Shown piece by piece: positions 14,160 through 21,665 of a stretch of DNA of 64,000 nucleotides. This DNA comes from Allobogoriella alba (GTDB lineage Bacteria > Actinomycetota > Actinomycetes > Actinomycetales > Actinomycetaceae). Position 1 is the stretch's first letter, and the number at the start of each line of letters is the position of its first letter. The notes below the pieces were generated by a model, which saw only the letters and a program-made list of their open reading frames with translations, had not been told where the DNA came from and searched no databases. Location of the stretch: positions 992,001 to 1,056,000 of the forward strand of contig NZ_JBHTCQ010000001.1 in NCBI RefSeq assembly GCF_042665525.1, read 5' to 3'. The position numbers and the translations under genes were made by a program.

Positions 14160-16663
14160 GAGTTGTTGGGACCGCCACCGAAGCCGCCGCCGCCGTTGCC
14201 GCCGTGGCCGCCGCCGCCGCCGTTGCCGCCGCCGCCGTTGCCGCCGCCGCCGTTGCCGCCGCCGCCGTTGCCGCCGCCGCCGCCGCCGTTGCCGCCGCCG
14301 CCGTTGCCGCCACCGCCGTTGTCGTCGTCGTCCGGCTCCGGCTCGGGCTCGGGCGCGGGCGCGGGACCCAGGCTGGGCAGGATGGTGACGTTGGAGCCGG
14401 CAGAGACGGTGCCGTAGGGAGTGGTCCCGGCGGCGTAGCCGGGCGTCACGTTCGCGTAGATCGGATCACCAACGCTCACCTCGAAGCCCATGTCCTCCAG
14501 CGTGGCCGTCGCCTCGTCGATGCTCATGCCCGCGACATAGGGGATCGGGACCTGCTCGCCGTAGATCTCGTCGGTCCCGGCCTCGGGGAAGTTCCGGTGC
14601 TCCTCGCCCTCCAGGGCGCGCTCCATGTACGCGCGCCACGTGGGGGCGGGGATGGCGCCGCCGTAGACGAGCTCGTGGTACTCACCGTCGATGGTCGAGT
14701 CGAACATCGACCGCGTGCCCTCCTGGAAGCCCATCCAGATGGCGGCCGAGAGCTGCGGCGTGTAGCCCACGAACCAGGCGGCCGAGTCGTCGTTCGCCGT
14801 CCCGGTCTTGCCGGCGGCCGGCCGCCCGTCCGGCAGAACCGCCTGGTAACCGGTCGAGTCGGTCGGGGGTGTGACCACCTCCTGGAGGGCGTGGTTCACC
14901 CCGTTCACGACGTCGGGCTCGAGAACCTGCTCGCACGAGGGGTCGAAGGACGCGATCTCGTCGCCCGACCGGTCGGTGATGTGGGTGATGGCCCGCGGGT
15001 CGCAGCGTTCGCCCTGGTTCGCCAGCGTGGCGAACGCGACCGACTGGCTCAGCGGGGTGATGGTGTTCGAACCGAGGACCGCCGCCGGGTTGGGCGTGAG
15101 CGGGTCGCCGGTGCCGGTCTGGATGCCCATGCGCTCAGCGTTCTCGACGATGTTGCACATGTTCATCTGGTTGGCCATCTCGACGAACGTGAGGTTCACG
15201 GACTGCCGGGTGGCCTCCTGGACGGTCATGTAGCCGCCGCCGATGCCCTCGAGGTTGTTCGGCTCGTACGTGTCCTCGTAGCGGCCGCACGGGATGTTCC
15301 AGGACGAGGCCGGGAAGTAGTCGTTCGAGGAGTTGACGGTGTCCATCAGCGAGTGACCCTGCTTGAGCCACTCGATCAACGTGAAGACCTTGAAGGACGA
15401 GCCTGACTGGAAGCCGCTGCCCCCGCCGTGGCTCCGGCCGACGTTGAGGTTGACGGTGGTGGCGTTCGGATCGTCCTCGCTCGGGTTGCCCCAGTTGGTG
15501 TTCTGGACCATCGAGCGGATGTAGCCGGTTCCGGGCTCGACGGCGTTCAGCGCCATCTTGATGCCGGACTCGTCGTTGATCGGCACGGCCCCGGTCACGG
15601 CGTCCTGGGCGGCCTGCTGCCGCTCCGGCTGGAGCGTGGTGTGGATGACCAGCCCGCCGCGGTACAGCTGCTGCTGCCGGTCCTCGCGCGAGGATCCCCA
15701 CTCCTCGGACAGGAGGAGCTCATCCACCACGTACTCACAGAAATAGGCCGAGATGCCTGCCGCCGCACAGCCGTTGGGCGTGGGGGAGACGTTCAGCATC
15801 TCCTCGATCGTCGTGGCCCTCGCCTCGTCGTACTCCTCCTGGGTGATGTACCCCTGGTTGTGCATGGCGCTGAGGACGAGGTCGCGGCGCGCCTTGGCAT
15901 TCTCCGGGTTCTCCACGGGGTCGTGCCGGGCCGGCGACTGGGTGATCCCCGCCAGCAGCGCACCCTCCGCGACGCTCAGGTCCGCGGCCGACTTGGAGAA
16001 GTAGTACTGGGCCGCGACCTCGACGCCGTACTGCGACGGGCCGAACTGCGCGATGTTCAGGTAGCCCTCGAGGATCTGGTCCTTCGTGTACTGCTGCTCG
16101 ATCGTGATCGCCAGGCGGGCCTCCTCGAGCTTGCGGCCCAGCGTCGTCTCGGTGGCCTGCTGGATCAGCTGCTCGTCACCGCTGAGCCGTCCCTGCTCGA
16201 TGAGCATGTTCTTCACGTACTGCTGCGTCAGGGTGGAGGCGCCCTCCGTGGCACCGCCCGTGATGTTGTTGACGAACGCCCGCATGATGCCCTCGGGGTC
16301 CACGCCACGGTGCTCGTAGAATCGCCGGTCCTCGATCGCCACCACGGCGTCGCGCATGGCCGGGGCGATCTCGTCGATCTGGACGACGACGCGGTTGTCC
16401 GCGTAGATGGTGGCGAGCAGGGACCCGTCGGCGGCGACGATCTGGCTGCTCTGGGACGGTTCCGGCACGGCCAGCTCGCTCGGCAGGTCCTGGAACATGT
16501 CCTCGGTCGACTGGCTCACCGCACCGACGGCACCCACCGCCGGCATGACCAGGCCGGCCGCGAGCACACCGCCGAGCCCGGAGACCAGGACGAAGGCGAG
16601 CAGCATGACCAGCAGCTGTGCCGGCCGGACGGCGCGCCCGGACGCTGACGACGGAGACGACAT
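14108..16663 (-). CDS. ponA: Bifunctional penicillin-binding protein (glycosyltransferase/transpeptidase) with PASTA domain and Gly-rich tail
   Basis: 851-residue class A PBP that polymerises and cross-links peptidoglycan. In order: a short cytoplasmic end, one membrane anchor (LLVMLLAFVLVSGLGGVLAAG), a GT51 domain with EDRRFYEHRGVDPEG and TLTQQYVKNML, a transpeptidase domain with SSFK, SVN and KTGTAND motifs, one PASTA repeat (about VPYVAGM to VTILPS), and a 70-residue tail dominated by NGGGG repeats ending in Trp/Gly. ATG 16663 was chosen because it starts just before the membrane anchor; a TACCCT hexamer lies seven bases upstream, so it may be leaderless. Position next to whiB and the phosphoesterase matches mycobacterial ponA2. 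Confidence 0.93.
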   Translation of the reverse strand: MSSPSSASGRAVRPAQLLVMLLAFVLVSGLGGVLAAGLVMPAVGAVGAVSQSTEDMFQDLPSELAVPEPSQSSQIVAADGSLLATIYADNRVVVQIDEIAPAMRDAVVAIEDRRFYEHRGVDPEGIMRAFVNNITGGATEGASTLTQQYVKNMLIEQGRLSGDEQLIQQATETTLGRKLEEARLAITIEQQYTKDQILEGYLNIAQFGPSQYGVEVAAQYYFSKSAADLSVAEGALLAGITQSPARHDPVENPENAKARRDLVLSAMHNQGYITQEEYDEARATTIEEMLNVSPTPNGCAAAGISAYFCEYVVDELLLSEEWGSSREDRQQQLYRGGLVIHTTLQPERQQAAQDAVTGAVPINDESGIKMALNAVEPGTGYIRSMVQNTNWGNPSEDDPNATTVNLNVGRSHGGGSGFQSGSSFKVFTLIEWLKQGHSLMDTVNSSNDYFPASSWNIPCGRYEDTYEPNNLEGIGGGYMTVQEATRQSVNLTFVEMANQMNMCNIVENAERMGIQTGTGDPLTPNPAAVLGSNTITPLSQSVAFATLANQGERCDPRAITHITDRSGDEIASFDPSCEQVLEPDVVNGVNHALQEVVTPPTDSTGYQAVLPDGRPAAGKTGTANDDSAAWFVGYTPQLSAAIWMGFQEGTRSMFDSTIDGEYHELVYGGAIPAPTWRAYMERALEGEEHRNFPEAGTDEIYGEQVPIPYVAGMSIDEATATLEDMGFEVSVGDPIYANVTPGYAAGTTPYGTVSAGSNVTILPSLGPAPAPEPEPEPDDDDNGGGGNGGGGNGGGGGGNGGGGNGGGGNGGGGNGGGGGHGGNGGGGFGGGPNNSWPGWGGGSGWGGWGNG
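14183..14321 (-). repeat. 15-bp triplet-rich repeat encoding Gly4-Asn units in ponA
   Basis: On the plus strand the unit GTTGCCGCCGCCGCC recurs with small length changes, encoding (Asn-Gly4)n on the minus strand. Slippage-prone; the copy number probably varies between strains. Confidence 0.9.
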
Positions 16664-16670
16664 GCAGCCC

Positions 16671-16676
16671 AGGGTA
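16671..16676 (-). promoter_or_regulatory. Putative leaderless -10 hexamer for ponA
   Basis: Minus-strand TACCCT is followed by seven bases and the ATG at 16663; no Shine-Dalgarno is present. Confidence 0.4.
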
Positions 16677-16773
16677 CGCAACGGACGGAGGGGAACGGGG
16701 CGAGGCGTGGCGGGTTCCACACGGGTTCGCGGGTGGCTGAGGGCCCTGTATCCGACCGGTTGATGGCGGTTCG

Positions 16774-16800
16774 GTCACGTCTTGGTCACGTCTGGGTCAC
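16774..16800. promoter_or_regulatory. Triple GTCAC direct repeat, MtrA-type site
   Basis: GTCAC occurs at 16774, 16785 and 16796, an exact 11-bp period, within the longer unit GGTCACGTCT. GTnAC-N6-GTnAC is the arrangement described for MtrA in actinobacteria. It lies between divergent ponA and whiB, about 110 bases from the first and 90 from the second. Confidence 0.55.
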
Positions 16801-16829
16801 GACCCTTCCCTGCGGTTCAACTCGCGCCC

Positions 16830-16886
16830 TAACGTCGCGAGCAGCAGCACGAGGGTCCGGGCCCGCCGGGGCCCGGCGAGGAGGGA
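16830..16886 (+). promoter_or_regulatory. whiB -10 and structured leader
   Basis: TAACGT (16830-16835) is a possible -10. The inferred leader ends in a perfect 8-bp hairpin, CCGGGCCC-GCCG-GGGCCCGG (16857-16876), touching the ribosome binding site GAGGAGGGA. Such a stem could affect ribosome access. Confidence 0.4.
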
Positions 16887-16890
16887 CCTG

Positions 16891-17259
16891 ATGCCCGTCG
16901 ACGACGACCAGACCTGGGCGTCCCGCGCCGCCTGCGCGGGTTGCGAGCCGGACAGGCTCTTCGTGCAGGGAGCCGCGCAGCGCGAGGTGCGCGAGCTCTG
17001 CTTCTCCTGTCCGGTGCGACTGGACTGCCTGGCCGATGCACTGACCTCCCACACCGCCTTCGGGGTCTGGGGCGGGCTGACCGAACGGGAGCGCCGGGCC
17101 GTGCTGCGGCAGTATCCGCACGTGACCAACTGGGCCGAGTGGCTCCGCGAGGCCGACGACGAGCTCGTGGACGAGCTGCAGGCCGACCGGCCGCCACGGG
17201 TCATCGCCCGCATGCGGGCCCAGCAACGGGCGCGGCTCGAGGAGGCGCGGACCGCCTGA
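16891..17259 (+). CDS. WhiB-family iron-sulfur transcription factor
   Basis: 122-residue Wbl protein. Cysteines at 15 and 18, then C37-x2-C40-x5-C46, can hold a [4Fe-4S] cluster; the first ligand is one of the 15/18 pair. The family signature GVWGGLTERERR follows, then a charged C-terminal region for DNA or sigma contact. ATG 16891 has GAGGAGGGA upstream. Divergent from ponA, the arrangement of M. tuberculosis whiB4-ponA2, so a WhiB4-type role (redox response) is plausible but not shown. Confidence 0.92.
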   Translation: MPVDDDQTWASRAACAGCEPDRLFVQGAAQREVRELCFSCPVRLDCLADALTSHTAFGVWGGLTERERRAVLRQYPHVTNWAEWLREADDELVDELQADRPPRVIARMRAQQRARLEEARTA

Positions 17260-17280
17260 CGGCGGGGAGGGGCAGCCTCC

Positions 17281-17286
17281 TAGGAT
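17281..17286 (+). promoter_or_regulatory. Putative leaderless -10 hexamer for the DUF4177 gene
   Basis: TAGGAT followed by six bases and ATG 17293. Confidence 0.45.
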
Positions 17287-17292
17287 GAGCGC

Positions 17293-17460
17293 ATGACAAA
17301 GTGGGAGTACGCCACCATCCCCCTGCTGATCCACAACACCAAGGGCATCCTCGACCAGTGGGGCGAGGACGGCTGGGAGCTGGTGCAGGTCGTGCCCGGG
17401 CCGCAAGGCTCCAACAATCTCGTGGCCTATCTCAAGCGGCCGAAGGGCGCCGGTGAGTAG
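17293..17460 (+). CDS. Small DUF4177-type protein
   Basis: 55-residue protein, MTKWEYATIPLLIHNTKG at the N-terminus and a GWELVQVV core, the pattern of short DUF4177-like proteins. It is the positional counterpart of mycobacterial Rv3678A. Function unknown. Its stop overlaps ridA by 8 bp, so the two are probably translated together. A TAGGAT hexamer lies six bases before the ATG. Confidence 0.8.
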   Translation: MTKWEYATIPLLIHNTKGILDQWGEDGWELVQVVPGPQGSNNLVAYLKRPKGAGE

Positions 17461-17923
17461 CCCCTCGGCGCGGCTGGCCGAGCTGGGCCTCGTGCTGCCC
17501 GCGGTGCCAGCGCCGGTCGCGTCCTACGTGCCGGCCGTGCGGCACGGCGACCTCGTCTTCAGCTCGGGCCAGCTCCCGATGGTCGACGGCGCTCTCGGCG
17601 TCACGGGCAAGGTCGGGACCTCGCCCGGCGCGGTGAGCGGGGACGTCGCGCGCGACGCTGCGCGGACGTGCGCCCTCAACGCCGTCGCCGCGGTCGCCGC
17701 CGAGGCCGGCGGCATCGACGCGATCACCGCCGTGGTCAAGGTGACCGGCTTCGTCGCCTCGGAGCCGGGTTTCGGTGGCCAGCCGGCCGTCGTGGACGGT
17801 GCCTCCGAGCTGCTCGGCAGCGTGTTCGGAGACGGCGGACGGCACGCGCGCAGCGCGGTCGGCGTCGCCGTCCTGCCGCTCGACGCGCCGGTGGAGATCG
17901 AGATCGTCGTCGCCGTCTCCTGA
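17453..17923 (+). CDS. ridA: RidA/YjgF family protein
   Basis: 156-residue Rid-family protein, probably deaminating reactive enamine/imine intermediates in the cytoplasm. The family pattern is visible: hydrophobic start PAVPAPVASYVPAVRHGDLVFSSGQ (in part), then GLAP-like core GALGVTGKVG and C-terminal VEIEIVVAVS. The residue for substrate carboxylate binding (usually Arg near the C-terminal third) is not obvious, so catalytic ability is uncertain. GTG 17453 overlaps the preceding gene. In M. tuberculosis (Rv3678c) a metallo-beta-lactamase gene intervenes before crp; here it is absent. Confidence 0.85.
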   Translation: MSSPSARLAELGLVLPAVPAPVASYVPAVRHGDLVFSSGQLPMVDGALGVTGKVGTSPGAVSGDVARDAARTCALNAVAAVAAEAGGIDAITAVVKVTGFVASEPGFGGQPAVVDGASELLGSVFGDGGRHARSAVGVAVLPLDAPVEIEIVVAVS

Positions 17924-17973
17924 CCGGTCGCCGACTCGTCACACTTGTGCGGGAGGGTGGCGCGTGGGACGGG

Positions 17974-18663
17974 TCAGCGGGCCCGGCGGCGGAGGCGGTC
18001 CACCTCGATCAGCAGCACCGCCCGGCCCTCCAGGCGGATCCAGCCGCGGGAGACGAACTCGGCCAACGACTTGTTGACCGTCTCCCGGGAGGCGCCGACG
18101 AGCTGCGCGAGCTCCTCCTGGGTGAGGTCGTGCGGGACGTGGACGCCCTGGTCGGTCGTCCGGCCGAAGCGGTCGGCCAGGTCGAGCAGGGCCTTCGCCA
18201 CCCGGCCGGGGACGTCGGAGAAGACGAGGTCGGCGAGCGACTCGTTGGTTCGCCGGAGCCGGCGGGCGAGTGCCCGAAGCATGTGCTTGGCCAGCTCGGG
18301 CCGGGTCTCGAGGAACGACATGAGCGCGGAGTGCTCGAGGGTGAGCAGCCGGCTCGGCGCGACCGCGGTCGCCGTCGTGGAGCGAGGGCCCGGGTCGAAG
18401 AGCGTGAGCTCGCCGACCAGCTCGCTCGGCCCGAGCACGGCGAGCAGGTTCTCCCGGCCGTCCGACGCCGTGTGCCCGAGCTTCAGCTTGCCGTCGACGA
18501 TGATGTAGAGCCGGTCACCGGGGTCGCCCTCGTTGAACAGGGTCTCTCCGCGACGAAGGGTCGTCTCGGTCATGAGGGACCGCAGCCCTGCCTGGTCCTG
18601 CTCGTCCAGCGCGTCGAAGAGCGGCACGCTTCCGATGACGTTCTGTTCCACCTCAGGTCCCAT
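17974..18663 (-). CDS. crp: CRP/FNR-family transcriptional regulator
   Basis: 229-residue regulator. The N-terminal cyclic-nucleotide-binding beta-roll contains EGDPGDRLYIIVDGKLKL and the phosphate-binding-cassette-like VGELTLFDPGPRSTTATAV; the C-terminal winged helix has LTQEELAQLVGASRETVNKSL. Close to mycobacterial Rv3676 and corynebacterial GlxR, global cAMP-responsive regulators. Start ATG 18663 has only a weak GGGAAAG upstream; GTG 18651 is an alternative. A near-consensus CRP site lies 58 bases upstream, suggesting autoregulation. Convergent with ridA, divergent from nth. Confidence 0.93.
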   Translation of the reverse strand: MGPEVEQNVIGSVPLFDALDEQDQAGLRSLMTETTLRRGETLFNEGDPGDRLYIIVDGKLKLGHTASDGRENLLAVLGPSELVGELTLFDPGPRSTTATAVAPSRLLTLEHSALMSFLETRPELAKHMLRALARRLRRTNESLADLVFSDVPGRVAKALLDLADRFGRTTDQGVHVPHDLTQEELAQLVGASRETVNKSLAEFVSRGWIRLEGRAVLLIEVDRLRRRAR

Positions 18664-18720
18664 CGATCGTCTTTCCCGCGCCCGCCCCGGGGTCGCGACG
18701 GCCCCCATCCTGCCATCACC

Positions 18721-18736
18721 TGTGACGGAGGGCACA
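18721..18736. promoter_or_regulatory. CRP/GlxR binding site between crp and nth
   Basis: TGTGA-CGGAGG-GCACA matches the TGTGA-N6-TCACA consensus at nine of ten half-site positions. It is about 46 bp upstream of the presumed nth start point and 58 bp from the crp start codon. Confidence 0.65.
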
Positions 18737-18762
18737 TGTCTTCGGGTGTGGGCGGGTCGATC

Positions 18763-18768
18763 TAGTCT
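18763..18768 (+). promoter_or_regulatory. Putative leaderless -10 hexamer for nth
   Basis: TAGTCT followed by six bases and ATG 18775; no Shine-Dalgarno. Confidence 0.5.
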
Positions 18769-18774
18769 CGACCC

Positions 18775-19515
18775 ATGACCGCACGTGCCTCCGGCGCCCG
18801 CACGTCGACCACCCGGCGCAGGCCACCGCGACCACGCTCGAAGAAGGCCGCCAAGGAGCAGGCTCTCGCCGTCGATGCGCTGCTTGCCGAGGAGTGGCCG
18901 GACGCTCGGTGCGAGCTCGATTTCACCAACCCGCTCGAGCTGCTCGTGGCAACCGTGCTGTCCGCGCAGACCACAGACAAGCGTGTGAACCAGGTGACGC
19001 CCGCGCTCTTCGCGGCCTACCCCGACGCCGCCGCGTACGCCGCGGCCAGGCGCGAGGACCTCGAGGAGATCCTGCGTCCACTCGGCTTCTTCCGTGCCAA
19101 GGCGGCGTCCCTCCAGGGCCTGGCCGCCGCCCTGGTGGCCGACCATGCCGGCGAGGTGCCGGACACGCTGGAGGAGCTCGTGAGGCTGCCCGGCGTCGGC
19201 CGGAAGACCGCGAACGTCGTCCTCGGCAACGCGTTCGGCATCCCGGGCATCACGGTCGACACGCACGTCGGCCGTCTCGCCCGGCGCCTCGCGTGGAGCC
19301 GGGAGAAGGACGCGGTCAAGGTCGAGAAGGACATCGCCGCGCTGCTGCCGCCCGAGGAGTGGACGATGGCGTGCCACCGGCTCATCTTCCACGGCCGTCG
19401 GGTGTGCCACTCGCGCAGGCCCGCCTGTGGTGCGTGCGTGCTGGCCGGGCTGTGCCCGTCCTACGGCGAGGGCGAGACGGACCCGGAGAAGGCCCGCGCG
19501 CTCGTGACGGCCTGA
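18775..19515 (+). CDS. nth: Endonuclease III
   Basis: 246-residue DNA glycosylase/AP lyase removing oxidised pyrimidines. The helix-hairpin-helix LPGVGRKTANVVLGNAFG holds the catalytic lysine, VDTHVGRLARRL the catalytic aspartate, and C-x6-C-x2-C-x5-C near the end binds a [4Fe-4S] cluster. About 25 extra basic N-terminal residues precede the core. Start ATG 18775 follows a leaderless-type hexamer. Only five bases separate its stop from the convergent hydrolase. Confidence 0.95.
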   Translation: MTARASGARTSTTRRRPPRPRSKKAAKEQALAVDALLAEEWPDARCELDFTNPLELLVATVLSAQTTDKRVNQVTPALFAAYPDAAAYAAARREDLEEILRPLGFFRAKAASLQGLAAALVADHAGEVPDTLEELVRLPGVGRKTANVVLGNAFGIPGITVDTHVGRLARRLAWSREKDAVKVEKDIAALLPPEEWTMACHRLIFHGRRVCHSRRPACGACVLAGLCPSYGEGETDPEKARALVTA

Positions 19516-19520
19516 GACCG

Positions 19521-20456
19521 TCAGAGGCAGATCTCTCCGAGGAAGTCCACGAGAAGCTCGGTGACTGCGTCGGGAGCTTCCTCGGGCAGGAAGTGCCCGG
19601 CGCCGTCGATCGTCTCGGTCCGGAACGGACCGGTGACGAAGCCGGCGTCGTGCCGGAAGGACCAGGCCGGCCACAACGGGTCGAGCGCACCGCGGACCGT
19701 CAGGGTCGGCACCGTGACCGGGGCACTCACCTGCTCGAGGTAGCGGCGGCCGTCGGGTCGCGGCGTCGAGCGGAGCAGCCAGCGGAAGTGCTCCATCGTG
19801 GAGTGCGCGGCGAACGGCAGCGCCAGCGCGTCCGTGTAGCGGACGGCCTCGGCGAACGCGCCGTCGTTGCCGGGTGCCGACCAGGCCACCAGCAGCCGCC
19901 GCACCAGGTCACCGGTCCGGATCGCCCGTTCCGGGAACCACGGCACCTGGAAGCGCAGCAACATGGCCAGCGCCCGCGGGGGGACCGGTGTGCGGAGCCG
20001 GTGCAGCGGCACCGGATGGGGGTTCGCGAGCACGGCGACGGCGCGGGTCAGCGACGGCGCGACGTGCGGCATCGACCACGCCACGGTCCCGCCGAACCCG
20101 TGGCCGACCACTACGGCCTCGCCGAATCCGAGCGACCGGACGACGCCGGCGACGTCCCGTGCCAGGACGTCCGTCTCGTGATGGTGCGGAGGCTTGTCAC
20201 TCCCGGCGAACCCGCGCAGGTCCATCGCGACCACCGCGTAGCCCGCCTCCGCCAACCGGGGAATCTGGTGCCGCCACGCCCACCAGAACTGCGGGAACGC
20301 GTGCAGCAGGACGACCAGGGGCCGTCGTGGCTCGAGGTCACCGGCAGTGGCGACGTGGAACTGCGCACCGTTGGCGGCGACGTCGCGGTGCTGCCACGGA
20401 CCTGGGACCAGCACACTGCTCGAGTCGGCGACCACGCTCCGCGACGTTACCGTCAC
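19521..20456 (-). CDS. Alpha/beta hydrolase, EphE-like, lacking the usual nucleophile
   Basis: 311-residue alpha/beta-hydrolase-fold protein resembling mycobacterial EphE (Rv3670), also found near nth. Fold markers are LLHAFPQFWWAWRHQIP (oxyanion region), MDLRGFAGSDKP and the C-terminal GAGHFLPEEAP with the catalytic-type His. The nucleophile elbow reads VVVGHGFGGTVAWSM: the position normally Asp or Ser is Gly (codon GGG). Either the activity is lost or a different chemistry is used. The start GTG 20456 is uncertain; other GTG codons follow within 20 residues. Confidence 0.75.
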   Translation of the reverse strand: MTVTSRSVVADSSSVLVPGPWQHRDVAANGAQFHVATAGDLEPRRPLVVLLHAFPQFWWAWRHQIPRLAEAGYAVVAMDLRGFAGSDKPPHHHETDVLARDVAGVVRSLGFGEAVVVGHGFGGTVAWSMPHVAPSLTRAVAVLANPHPVPLHRLRTPVPPRALAMLLRFQVPWFPERAIRTGDLVRRLLVAWSAPGNDGAFAEAVRYTDALALPFAAHSTMEHFRWLLRSTPRPDGRRYLEQVSAPVTVPTLTVRGALDPLWPAWSFRHDAGFVTGPFRTETIDGAGHFLPEEAPDAVTELLVDFLGEICL

Positions 20457-20465
20457 CGGCCGCCG

Positions 20466-20786
20466 TCACATGAGCGACTGTGTCGCGATGTAGGCCGCGG
20501 TGCCGCCGATGATGCTCAGCAGGGCGTTGCGGCGCCACAGGTGCAGGCCCGCGGTGACCGCCACGCCGACCAGCTCCGGCACGCCGTGCGGGGCGGCGGT
20601 GAGGTCGACCTCCGCGAGCGTGTAGACCACGAGGATGGCCATGACTCCGAGCGGCATGGACCGTGCCAGGTAGTCGACGACGGCGGAGTCCTGCACCCGC
20701 CGCAGGGCGACGAACGGCGCCAGCCGGAGCGCGTAGGTCACGGCGAAGATCACCAGGAGCGTCAGGAGGATCCGCCACTCAGGCAC
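20466..20786 (-). CDS. azlD: Branched-chain amino acid export protein, small subunit (AzlD)
   Basis: 106-residue membrane protein with three to four hydrophobic segments and the AzlD-typical TYALRLAPF near the N-terminus. Partner of AzlC in an LIV-E-type exporter of branched-chain amino acids. Starts 8 bp inside the azlC end, so the two are coupled. Confidence 0.88.
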   Translation of the reverse strand: MPEWRILLTLLVIFAVTYALRLAPFVALRRVQDSAVVDYLARSMPLGVMAILVVYTLAEVDLTAAPHGVPELVGVAVTAGLHLWRRNALLSIIGGTAAYIATQSLM

Positions 20787-21477
20787 GGCGGCTCCTCCTC
20801 ACTGCGAGCCGGGCCACCAGCACGATCACGAAGGCGCCGAGTGCGAGGACCAGCATGGCCCCCGGCGCCACCACGAGGGCCAGGACCGCGCAGCCGAGGG
20901 CGATCAGCAGCGAGGTGCGGTCCGGTGCGGCACGGTAGGCGTCGATGGTCAGCACGACGAACAGGGCGGTGAGCGCGAAACCGAGGCCCTCGACGTCGAG
21001 GCCGACGCCGTGGCCGAGGAGCGCGCCCACGGTGGATCCGGTCACCCAGTACATCTGGCAGAAGATCTCGGTGCCGAGGACGCGCGGGCCGGTCAGCTGA
21101 GCGTGCGGCCGGGTCGCCAGCAGGGCGTACGCCTCGTCCGTCAGGGCGTGCACGCCGTACAGCCGGCCTGGGGCCGACCGGATCTTCCGCAGCGGGAAGG
21201 ACAGGCCGTAGAAGACATGCCTGAAGTTGACGAAGAACGTCGTGGCCGCGACCTGGACGAGCCCGACGCCGCCCGTCACCAGGCTGATGGCGAGGAACTC
21301 CATTGAGCCGGCGTAGATGACCACCGAGAAGACCGGTGCCCACCACCACTCCAGCCCGGAGGTGACGAGCAGGACTCCGAACGCCGCACCGAGCGGCAGG
21401 TAGCCCATCCCGACGCCGACGGTGTCCCGCAGGGCCTTGACGACCTCGTCACGTGTGCGGACGGGTCCATCTGGCAT
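20779..21477 (-). CDS. azlC: Branched-chain amino acid permease, large subunit (AzlC)
   Basis: 232-residue membrane protein of the AzlC family: N-terminal VGVGMGYLPLGAAFG, then FVNFRHVFYGLS and HALTDEAYAL, which are family motifs, and several membrane segments. Forms an exporter with AzlD. ATG 21477 follows a TAGCCT hexamer by six bases. There is no adjacent Lrp-type regulator. Confidence 0.92.
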   Translation of the reverse strand: MPDGPVRTRDEVVKALRDTVGVGMGYLPLGAAFGVLLVTSGLEWWWAPVFSVVIYAGSMEFLAISLVTGGVGLVQVAATTFFVNFRHVFYGLSFPLRKIRSAPGRLYGVHALTDEAYALLATRPHAQLTGPRVLGTEIFCQMYWVTGSTVGALLGHGVGLDVEGLGFALTALFVVLTIDAYRAAPDRTSLLIALGCAVLALVVAPGAMLVLALGAFVIVLVARLAVRRSRRA

Positions 21478-21483
21478 GCCCTC

Positions 21484-21489
21484 AGGCTA
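21484..21489 (-). promoter_or_regulatory. Putative leaderless -10 hexamer for azlCD
   Basis: Minus-strand TAGCCT followed by six bases and ATG 21477. Confidence 0.5.
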
Positions 21490-21665
21490 CGAGAGCACGA
21501 GGGCCTCCCAGGCCCGCGAACGTGACGGAGTGGCGCGAGGCGTCTGCGGGGGCGGCGGTCGGAGTGCCGGCAGGCTGGGTGGGCCTGGCCGTCGCGACGA
21601 GGAACGAGGAGCGACTGGTGCGCCTGCCGGCGCCCGACCGCCGCCCCCAGGAGAGCAGGTGGGCC

